Positions 30,209 through 35,537 of a DNA stretch of 35,537 bases are shown piece by piece. The stretch is from Burkholderiaceae bacterium (GTDB taxonomy: Bacteria; Pseudomonadota; Gammaproteobacteria; Burkholderiales; Burkholderiaceae), in contig CANFMT010000024.1 in NCBI GenBank assembly GCA_947448415.1, forward strand, positions 1-35,537. Direction: 5' to 3'. The notes beneath the pieces were generated by a model, which did not search any database, was not told the origin of the DNA, and saw nothing but the letters and a program-made list of their open reading frames with translations. Position 1 is the stretch's first letter; each line of letters opens with the position of its first letter. The position numbers and the translations under genes are program-made.

Positions 30209-30239
30209 GATGAATGTGCAATCCTTATTGCAATTCATC
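30209..30239 (+). repeat. Leader hairpin / inverted repeat upstream of recombinase 2
   Basis: GATGAAT (30209-30215), one bulged G, then TGCAAT (30217-30222) pairs with ATTGCA (30227-30232) and ATTCATC (30233-30239) around a CCTT loop. The 13 pairs have a single bulge. No T-run follows, so it is not a terminator. It could be a translational control element or a pair of recombinase-binding arms. Confidence 0.55.
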
Positions 30240-30279
30240 CTAAAGGACCTTCGGAAACTAAGTTTGAAAGTGAGTAGTA

Positions 30280-31947
30280 ATGTCTACTGCCAAGAAGTAT
30301 GCAGCGATCGATACCTCTGAAAATATAGGTAAATATTTTAAAGAGGCCGCAAATAAAGAGATTTATTGGAAGGGCGACATCCTATTTGATGGGGATCGTT
30401 TTTCCTTCAACTTTTCTACCAGTCTATCTGGACTTTCCCTTGAATTGAGATATAAATTCAAAGACTTGTTTATTGAATTTATTAATTTAAATCAGTACTC
30501 AAAAATGTCCTATTGGACAATGGCGGGAAAGCTAAACGCATCCCTGCGTAATTCAAAGCCTAGCTTGCTAGATGTCACATGGCTCTCCAAAGCCCTGGAA
30601 TCAAAAAGTTTTTCTGTTGGCGCAAGTATCGTTTTGAAATTATTAAAATTTATTCAACCTAGATGTCCCAGTCTGCTTGATTCGGCCGTATTAAATATTC
30701 TTAGCAATACAAGAGCCGGCCTTTATTCACGAAGAAATGTTCTGTCTGATGACCCTGAGAAGAGTAAATTTACTAATGGCGAGTTCGATTTAATTGTATG
30801 GAGCATTTGGGATAAATTTGACAAAGGACTTAGCGGTACGCAGGCCACATTACTCAGATTATTTGCTTGTCACTACTTTAGACGCCCAGCTCAATTCTCT
30901 CAACTTAAGATTGGGGACATTCATCTTAATAACGATGATGATATTTCTGGCATTAGAGCGCCGAGGGTATTTTTTCCTGGGGCGAAAGATAAAGGTGCGG
31001 CATCCTCATTTCGCAGCACAAAATTTGAATTTTTCCCATTGCCAGACCATTTTATTGAATTAATTCAACTGCAAATATATGAAATTAAAGTCATGTTTGA
31101 GACATTCTTTAATTTCAAAATTACCATTGAGGATTTAAATAAGCTTCCGTTATTTTGTTCAAATGACCAAATTAAGTATGCAGTGAAATCCCTTAAAGAT
31201 CGTTATAAGTTGGCTCCCTTGGGTCACCTAGAGCATCAATCATTTCATTTGGCTGCAAATCTTATTGGAACAATTATCGCCTGGAGAAGCAATTCTGCTA
31301 TGACAGCCAGAATTGGAAATGTTGCAATGCCGCCACCAATTAGCCATAGAACCAATGTTGAAATTGTCATAAATGCTACTCGGCATCGACATACTGGAAT
31401 TTTTAGACTTGCTAGAAGAGGCGTATCAAAGTCATATCTAACATATGTCATGGGGCATAAGGATCCGAGATCTCTAGATGCTTACTACAAAGACCCGGCT
31501 GAAGAAGCTAGAGTTTTAGATGAAGCCATGAAGGATGTCCTGGTAGAGGTGCAAATGGCATTTACTGGAAAATTACTAGGGGCCAATGAAAAATTAAATG
31601 TGATAAAAAATAATCCAGATAGCATATTGGAGCATTCCTCGGGATATCAATTAAATCCAGTCGGAAGTTGTGGAAAACATAGTTTCTGCAGCACACAAAC
31701 CATTCCCATTCCATGCTACCGTTGTAATAATTTTCAACCTTTTGTGGACGCCAATCATCAGGAGGTTTTGGATGCGCTATTAATCCGACAAAAACAGGAA
31801 AATGAAATTATTCATCTAGGGAGCTCAAAAAACTTACTAAATCCCGTGGATTTGTCTTCGGATATTGAATGTGTTTTAAGCGTCATATCTCAATGTAAGG
31901 AATACATTGAATCCGAAAGAGGGGGTGAAGATAGTGAAAATTATTAA
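30280..31947 (+). CDS. Tyrosine recombinase 2 with C-terminal cysteine cluster
   Basis: A 555-residue protein with a divergent tyrosine recombinase domain. Catalytic residues inferred are R201 or R202 in YFRRPAQFSQLKIGD, R370 in TRHRHTGIFRLARRG, H393 in VMGHKDPRS and the nucleophile Y402 in LDAYY. The box II position that is normally histidine is T367. After the catalytic domain comes a C-terminal cluster C464-x5-C470-x8-C479-x2-C482 that looks like a zinc-binding module. The ATG at 30280 follows a predicted promoter and hairpin. The end overlaps recombinase 3 by 14 bases. It could correspond to GmtY of gamma-mobile-trio modules or to a middle recombinase of RIT elements; this is recall, not a search result. 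Confidence 0.8.
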   Translation: MSTAKKYAAIDTSENIGKYFKEAANKEIYWKGDILFDGDRFSFNFSTSLSGLSLELRYKFKDLFIEFINLNQYSKMSYWTMAGKLNASLRNSKPSLLDVTWLSKALESKSFSVGASIVLKLLKFIQPRCPSLLDSAVLNILSNTRAGLYSRRNVLSDDPEKSKFTNGEFDLIVWSIWDKFDKGLSGTQATLLRLFACHYFRRPAQFSQLKIGDIHLNNDDDISGIRAPRVFFPGAKDKGAASSFRSTKFEFFPLPDHFIELIQLQIYEIKVMFETFFNFKITIEDLNKLPLFCSNDQIKYAVKSLKDRYKLAPLGHLEHQSFHLAANLIGTIIAWRSNSAMTARIGNVAMPPPISHRTNVEIVINATRHRHTGIFRLARRGVSKSYLTYVMGHKDPRSLDAYYKDPAEEARVLDEAMKDVLVEVQMAFTGKLLGANEKLNVIKNNPDSILEHSSGYQLNPVGSCGKHSFCSTQTIPIPCYRCNNFQPFVDANHQEVLDALLIRQKQENEIIHLGSSKNLLNPVDLSSDIECVLSVISQCKEYIESERGGEDSENY

Positions 31948-34033
31948 TTTTGTTCCAAGAAAGGATCTTTCGCGACTTGAAAATCTAAATGGTTTTATTG
32001 GACTCTGCAAACATCAGTTAACTCTTTGGGAGGATGTTCCGGGTTGGCAGTGGGACAATATCTCGTGGCCAATTTATCGTAATATTAGAAGCATACGTTT
32101 TACTGATTGGGAGCATCGAGCAATCCATATTCATGCAATATCAATGCCAAATATATCGCTAAGTCAGCCTATATTAGATCTTGCAAAGTCCTATATACGT
32201 TATAGACATACTCAGGCCCCCCATAAAAATGCCGCAAAGGAGGTGGTTGCATTCAGAGTGATTGAAGCGGTCTTAACGGCCGATGAACTGGGGAGTGATA
32301 TCACTAAATTTAACGAAAAACATTTGAACGCTTGTTTTGATTTGCTGCGCACCTATGCGGCTCCAGGTGCTTTGGCATCATATTTGATAGATATATTAAA
32401 AAGATTGGCAGCTTTATCAATAATTACATCAAAAGCTCAATTTTGGGTTCACCCATTTGTCGGAAGAAGTTCAGATAGTTCAGTGAATGGCTCCAAAGCC
32501 TCTTCAGAGACAAAAGCAAAAAAGCTTCCGGATCAGAATGCCTTGCTTGCTCTGGCAGAAATTTTCTCCAAGGGTTACGTAGAAGGCGCTCTCGATGATA
32601 TTGACATTATGGTAACAAGTATCGTTGCCCTAATGCTTTCAGTGCCAATGAGGGTTGCAGAAGTTTTGAGATTAACGACCAACTGCCTACAAACCGATCT
32701 AGATAAAAATGGACAGACTCAATACTATTTGAATTATTGGGTTCCTAAAATTAATGCGTATGACAAAAAAGCCATACCCGCCACCATGGCTCCCATTGCT
32801 ATAGAGGCTATAAAGAGGCTTTTAAAAATCACGCATAAAGCGCGAGAGTTAGCAAAATATTACGAAGGCAGTCCAACCTCATTTTATCGCCATGATTTGT
32901 GCCCAGAGATTGGGAACTATGACGCAATGACTAGAAATCAAATTGCTGATGCCGTTGGTTATAAATACAACGATTCTGTAATGCATTTAATTCAAATTCA
33001 TCTAGGCACTAAATCCATAGAGGGTTTAACTTTAAGTAAGCTTTGGAATGAGGTTGTTATTCCGGAGCATAAAAAATTAAACCCACATTTTCCCTATCAA
33101 GAGGGCCTGGAAAGCTCTCAATCAAAACCTCCAAAAATGTCTGATTGTTTATTATGCTTTAGAAATTTTCAATTTCACTCTAGAAATATTACAAGTCCAA
33201 TTCTGGTTTGTGGGTTTACTCCAGCCCAATTTACCTTGAGATTGAATTCACGTGACCGCGTTGATAGAAAGAATCCGCGCACCATGTGTATTTTCAATAA
33301 GCACGGATATAAGGCCGTTCGTTTGAAATCTCACAGTCTCCGGCACTTTCTCAATCACCTTGCATATCACGCGGGGATCAAAGTTGAGCTTATTGCCGAG
33401 TGGAGCTCTCGGGCTTCTGTTAATCAAACCTTTGTATACGTTGACGATGCGAAGTATCTTGAATCTAAAGCAAGAGCACGCGATATAACGCCCGCTCCAC
33501 AAATTCGAGAATACTTACCTCCGATAGAAGAATCGCTTGCAGAGTCTATGCAAGAGCCTCATCAACGAACTGTTTATGGTTTATGTTTACGAAGCTGGAA
33601 GGCCGGCCCATGCAACAAAACTTTTGATTGCCTCAATTGCTCTGAACTTTTAATGTGCAAGGGGGATAAGATAGCCTTGGAGATGGTGAAAAAAGAACAT
33701 GAAAATCTTAAAATTACCTTTGATAATGCTAAAAAAGCACTGGAAAATGGCGAGAGATCCGCTACACGATGGATGAAGCTAACGGGGCCATATTTAGAGA
33801 AATTGTCTCAATTGGAGAATATTTTGACCAACCCGGAAATTCCCGATGGTAGTCCGATACAGGCAATAAACTGCAATGATTTCAGTATTGAGCAGTCAAT
33901 TGTTCATAAGAAAATTACTGACGCAGGCTTAGAGTTAATAGATGCTTCCTCATTAAAGCGACAATTAAGCCTTGAAATTATTGATGAATTGCATCAACTT
34001 AAGCTTGAGAAACGGGAGAAAGATAATGGCTAA
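31934..34033 (+). CDS. Tyrosine recombinase 3, large (TnpB/GmtZ-like)
   Basis: A large recombinase of about 699 residues. The catalytic domain sits in the second half: R240 in LSVPMRVAEVLRL, H467 and R470 in KSHSLRHFLNHLAYHAG, W490 in IAEWSSRASVNQTF and Y502 in TFVYVDD. W490 to Y502 is 12 residues, three more than the usual nine. A cysteine cluster follows (C551, C560, C566, C569, C575), then a charged helical, probably coiled-coil, tail from 580. The start is uncertain. GTG at 31934 with purine-rich GAGGGGG upstream overlaps the previous gene by 14 bases; GTG 31925 and TTG 31907 are alternatives in frame. It overlaps the next gene by eight bases. Confidence 0.82.
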   Translation: MKIINFVPRKDLSRLENLNGFIGLCKHQLTLWEDVPGWQWDNISWPIYRNIRSIRFTDWEHRAIHIHAISMPNISLSQPILDLAKSYIRYRHTQAPHKNAAKEVVAFRVIEAVLTADELGSDITKFNEKHLNACFDLLRTYAAPGALASYLIDILKRLAALSIITSKAQFWVHPFVGRSSDSSVNGSKASSETKAKKLPDQNALLALAEIFSKGYVEGALDDIDIMVTSIVALMLSVPMRVAEVLRLTTNCLQTDLDKNGQTQYYLNYWVPKINAYDKKAIPATMAPIAIEAIKRLLKITHKARELAKYYEGSPTSFYRHDLCPEIGNYDAMTRNQIADAVGYKYNDSVMHLIQIHLGTKSIEGLTLSKLWNEVVIPEHKKLNPHFPYQEGLESSQSKPPKMSDCLLCFRNFQFHSRNITSPILVCGFTPAQFTLRLNSRDRVDRKNPRTMCIFNKHGYKAVRLKSHSLRHFLNHLAYHAGIKVELIAEWSSRASVNQTFVYVDDAKYLESKARARDITPAPQIREYLPPIEESLAESMQEPHQRTVYGLCLRSWKAGPCNKTFDCLNCSELLMCKGDKIALEMVKKEHENLKITFDNAKKALENGERSATRWMKLTGPYLEKLSQLENILTNPEIPDGSPIQAINCNDFSIEQSIVHKKITDAGLELIDASSLKRQLSLEIIDELHQLKLEKREKDNG

Positions 34034-34430
34034 GGCAATTACACCTACAGAGTTACGCAAGATATCTATAGACATTGCTAATTGGCCTTTAAACGCTGCC
34101 TTTGGTTGGGATGAGATTTGTAGTAAATCTGAGAAGATCTTAGGCTACACGCCAACTAGACAGGCACTGTCAAACAAGTTAATCGTTAAAAATGCATATA
34201 AAGATAAAAGTAGAGAATTAAAAGCCTTGGCCGCGAAGGTTAATGGATTAAAGTCCGAAACAAAACTAAGCTCTGCATTGCGAAATGAGAGGCTTCTTGC
34301 TGAAAATAAAGCGTTATTAGCTCAGCTAACAGAGCAGGCGGAATTGATGAACAGAATGATTTTTAATGCAACTCGATTAGGGTTAAAGAAAGATCAGATA
34401 CTTTCGCCACTTCCAAAACTTTATAAATAG
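34026..34430 (+). CDS. Small accessory protein with coiled coil (TnpC/GmtX-like)
   Basis: A 134-residue basic protein. The N-terminal half (WPLNAAFGWDEICSKSEK...YTPTRQALSNKL) could form a small DNA-binding helical domain. From about residue 60 to 110 a heptad-like run with leucines and charged residues (SRELKALAAKV, ERLLAENKALLAQL) suggests a coiled coil. ATG at 34026 is chosen because GGGAG at 34014-34018 lies seven bases upstream. The start overlaps the recombinase 3 stop by eight bases, so it is translated from the same message. By size, position and coiled coil it resembles TnpC of Tn554 or the third gene of recombinase-trio modules. The role, perhaps orienting or stimulating recombination, is inferred. 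Confidence 0.75.
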   Translation: MAKAITPTELRKISIDIANWPLNAAFGWDEICSKSEKILGYTPTRQALSNKLIVKNAYKDKSRELKALAAKVNGLKSETKLSSALRNERLLAENKALLAQLTEQAELMNRMIFNATRLGLKKDQILSPLPKLYK

Positions 34431-34438
34431 ATTTACGG

Positions 34439-34831
34439 TTATGGCTTATATGGAAATTGGATATTCTCATCATCCCAGCCTACCTCGCGATTGGTGAGAA
34501 TCGTTTCGAGTGTTGCCGGCATTGGAGCAATCTCTGTATTGCGCCTAACAGTCTCAAGAGCAATCTCAAAATGTAGATACCGTAGATAGTTAAGGAGATC
34601 CTCCTCTGAAAAGGTAACTTCTTTTCGTTTCCCCCCATTCTTATGGAACATAAGATGGGCAACTATCGCTAATGGTGCAGTCAAATAGCTGTGATCTCCC
34701 TCTTGTAGGATCATCTCCAAATCCCTCTCAAGTAAATCCAACCATTCATCGGGGAGATTGCATGGCAAAGCTGCCTCAGCTCCTTGCTTTAAGACTTCTT
34801 TGCTTAGTCTCTCCATATTGCTTTTTTCCAC
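34439..34831 (-). CDS. Hypothetical protein, 130 residues
   Basis: I do not recognise this protein. It is acidic and predicted to be mostly helical, with no signal peptide, membrane segment or metal motif. A central part reads LERDLEMILQEGDHSYLTAP and a later part EEDLLNYLRYLHFEIALETVRR. The gene is likely real: GTG at 34831 has AGGAG (plus-strand 34839-34843) at exactly seven bases, and a plausible promoter lies farther upstream. It converges with the accessory protein gene nine bases away and diverges from the XRE regulator, whose operator overlaps its predicted promoter. It is therefore a candidate target of that regulator and possibly island cargo. Confidence 0.6.
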   Translation of the reverse strand: MEKSNMERLSKEVLKQGAEAALPCNLPDEWLDLLERDLEMILQEGDHSYLTAPLAIVAHLMFHKNGGKRKEVTFSEEDLLNYLRYLHFEIALETVRRNTEIAPMPATLETILTNREVGWDDENIQFPYKP

Positions 34832-34901
34832 GACCCATCTCCTGACTCAGATCTACGGGGCTCCTATTAAGGGATTCAAAAGTCGCACCTGATTGGCAAT
34901 A

Positions 34902-34930
34902 AATTTACCTTAAATTGGTTAAATTGTCAC
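34902..34930 (-). promoter_or_regulatory. Predicted promoter of the 130-residue gene
   Basis: Read on the minus strand, GTGACA (34930-34925) and TAAATT (34907-34902) are spaced by 17 bases. Transcription would start near 34895 and reach the GTG at 34831 after a leader of about 65 bases. The -35 shares bases with the + strand promoter of the XRE gene. Confidence 0.35.
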
Positions 34931-34952
34931 TTATAGAGCGTGGTCTTATAGT
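34924..34952 (+). promoter_or_regulatory. Predicted sigma-70 promoter of the XRE gene
   Basis: TTGTCA at 34924-34929 and TATAGT at 34947-34952 each match the consensus in five of six positions and are 17 bases apart. The start site would be near 34959, leaving a leader of only about 17 bases before the ATG at 34976. Confidence 0.65.
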
Positions 34953-34966
34953 GTCCATAGTCATAG
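34929..34966 (+). promoter_or_regulatory. C-box-like operator upstream of the XRE gene
   Basis: ACTTATAG at 34929-34936 and CTTATAGT at 34945-34952 form a repeat of CTTATAG with a 15-base period around GCGTGG. Further ATAG units follow at 34957 and 34963. The layout resembles the C-boxes bound by controller proteins of restriction-modification systems. It covers the spacer and -10 of the promoter, as expected for autoregulation. Confidence 0.5.
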
Positions 34967-34975
34967 CATCCGTAA

Positions 34976-35212
34976 ATGGCTAAAAAAACTAATCTCAGTA
35001 AAAAAGACCCTCGTTTATTGTTTGGCGCAAGACTTGCTGTATTGCGAAAAGATCTTGGGCTATCCCAGGAGCAATTGGCCCTTGAAAGCGGCCTCGCTAG
35101 AAGTTATTTGGGCGGTGTTGAGAGGGGGCAGCGCAATATTGCCCTTCTTAATATATTTAAATTGGCGGAGGCGCTTGGTGTGGAACCCTCAGAACTCTTT
35201 AAGTTTGATTGA
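34976..35212 (+). CDS. XRE-family helix-turn-helix regulator, controller-protein-like
   Basis: A 78-residue protein that is essentially one helix-turn-helix domain of the XRE/lambda Cro type. The HTH is clear in LSQEQLALESGLARSYLGG (residues 29-47), followed by VERGQRN and a dimerisation helix ending PSELFKFD. The length and the IERG/VERGxRN pattern fit controller (C) proteins of type II restriction-modification systems as well as generic small XRE repressors. The promoter carries C-box-like repeats, which favours the first. No restriction enzyme or methylase gene follows; the next gene converges. It may therefore be an orphan controller or regulate the divergent 130-residue gene. Confidence 0.85.
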   Translation: MAKKTNLSKKDPRLLFGARLAVLRKDLGLSQEQLALESGLARSYLGGVERGQRNIALLNIFKLAEALGVEPSELFKFD

Positions 35213-35232
35213 TTCTAAGTGGGGTATTAGGA

Positions 35233-35258
35233 GTCCGCTTTCGGCCAGATGTGGTCAT
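35233..35258. repeat. Degenerate hairpin repeat of the GTCCGCTTTCGGCC type
   Basis: GTCCGCTTTCGGCCAGATG followed by TGGTCAT is close to a short dyad that I remember as dispersed in many proteobacterial genomes, in which the right arm reads AGAAGCGGAC. Here the right arm is AGATGTGGTC, so pairing is damaged. The identity is from memory. Confidence 0.3.
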
Positions 35259-35280
35259 TAAAGTCAGGCTTTGTTGGGTG

Positions 35281-35537
35281 TCAGTACTTAATAGCCTTTT
35301 CTAATATTGAAGGTTGAATTGATATGGGTCCATGATATGGTGAAATATTTAAGAAAATAAAAACCATCGAAGATCCAATGCATAAAGTCCCCATAGTCAG
35401 TGCAATTTTCATGGCTTGTGGCTTTCTCAATTGCAATAGACCAATCGTCAGTAGCATAAGTAGTGAGAGTGTGAATATTGATGGCGATTTTGCAAAGCTT
35501 CCAACTTCATTTGCTAGAAACAATCTTTCGAGCCGTT
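35281..35537 (-). CDS. Membrane protein, 5' end beyond the window
   Basis: A minus-strand frame that stays open to the right edge and stops at 35281. The visible 85 or so residues contain two hydrophobic segments (around FTLSLLMLLTIGLLQL and MGTLCIGSSMVFIFL) separated by a short basic loop, and a soluble tail SPYHGPISIQPSILEKAIKY. A TTG at 35523 could start it, but no ribosome-binding site is seen there. It is more likely the C-terminal part of a longer protein. I do not recognise a family. It converges with the XRE gene. Confidence 0.4.
   Translation of the reverse strand, partial: RLERLFLANEVGSFAKSPSIFTLSLLMLLTIGLLQLRKPQAMKIALTMGTLCIGSSMVFIFLNISPYHGPISIQPSILEKAIKY

Larger units (their letters stand above)
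28903..34430 (+). mobile_element. Recombinase module of an integrated element (three tyrosine recombinases plus coiled-coil protein)
   Basis: Four + strand genes form the recombination core of what is probably a genomic island: recombinases of 405, 555 and about 699 residues and a 134-residue accessory protein. The region is more AT-rich than the flanking genes (for example 22 G/C in 30301-30360 against 27 in 16801-16860) and replaces the expected upstream neighbour of dnaQ. Only the left side can be placed, between 28785 and 28903. The right end and any attachment repeats are not visible, and the element may extend past the window edge. Confidence 0.75.

Noticed and set aside
30229..33993. 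11-base inverted match between the leader hairpin arm (30229-30239) and the end of recombinase 3 (33983-33993)
   Set aside because: Suggestive but within chance expectation for a 35-kb window, and one copy is in coding sequence; mentioned only in connection with the hairpin.
28811..35226. GTGGGGTA at 28811-28818 and 35219-35226 as attachment-site direct repeats
   Set aside because: Only eight bases match and the flanks differ; a match of this length is expected by chance between two regions of this size.
28785..35537. CRISPR array, transposon inverted ends or R-M genes in the island
   Set aside because: No regularly spaced repeats, no terminal inverted repeats and no methylase or endonuclease motifs were seen.

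Overview
The window looks like a chromosomal stretch of a free-living betaproteobacterium of the order Burkholderiales, most likely Polynucleobacter or a close relative. The reasons are the moderate GC content, the order rpsO-pnp-quinone reductase-tpiA-secG-tRNA-Leu-nuoA..N, separate nuoC and nuoD genes, and protein sequences that read like that genus. The genus is inferred from recall, not from a search.

Positions 1-4850 hold the end of rpsO, a structured rpsO-pnp leader, pnp, a zinc-free quinone oxidoreductase, tpiA and secG. A tRNA-Leu(GAG) at 4937-5021 comes next. A complete 14-gene complex I operon (nuoA to nuoN, 5133-19629) follows on the + strand and ends at an intrinsic terminator. 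All visible iron-sulfur ligands (NuoB, E, F, G, I) and the key charged residues checked in the NuoL and NuoM antiporter-like subunits are present, so the operon should encode a working NADH:ubiquinone oxidoreductase.

Positions 19742-28784 carry ordinary metabolic and housekeeping genes: a Nudix hydrolase, a DUF1178 protein, methylmalonate-semialdehyde dehydrogenase (mmsA), an old-yellow-enzyme reductase, a Bug/TctC-type solute-binding protein, an amidase, a SprT-like metalloprotein, a D-malate/tartrate dehydrogenase and dnaQ. Several convergent pairs are separated by terminator-like hairpins.

From about 28785 to the right edge the DNA is more AT-rich and looks acquired. It starts with three different tyrosine recombinases (405, 555 and about 699 aa) followed by a 134-aa protein with a coiled coil. 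The last three genes overlap or nearly abut and probably form one transcription unit with its own promoter and leader hairpin. The layout recalls the TnpA/TnpB/TnpC cassette of Tn554 and the recombinase-trio modules (RIT, gamma-mobile-trio), but with an extra recombinase. Behind it lie a 130-aa orphan gene on the minus strand and a divergent 78-aa XRE regulator. The regulator's promoter overlaps a repeat that resembles the C-box operators of restriction-modification controller proteins, although no restriction or methylase gene is visible. The window ends inside an open frame for a small membrane protein. The right border of the island is not visible.
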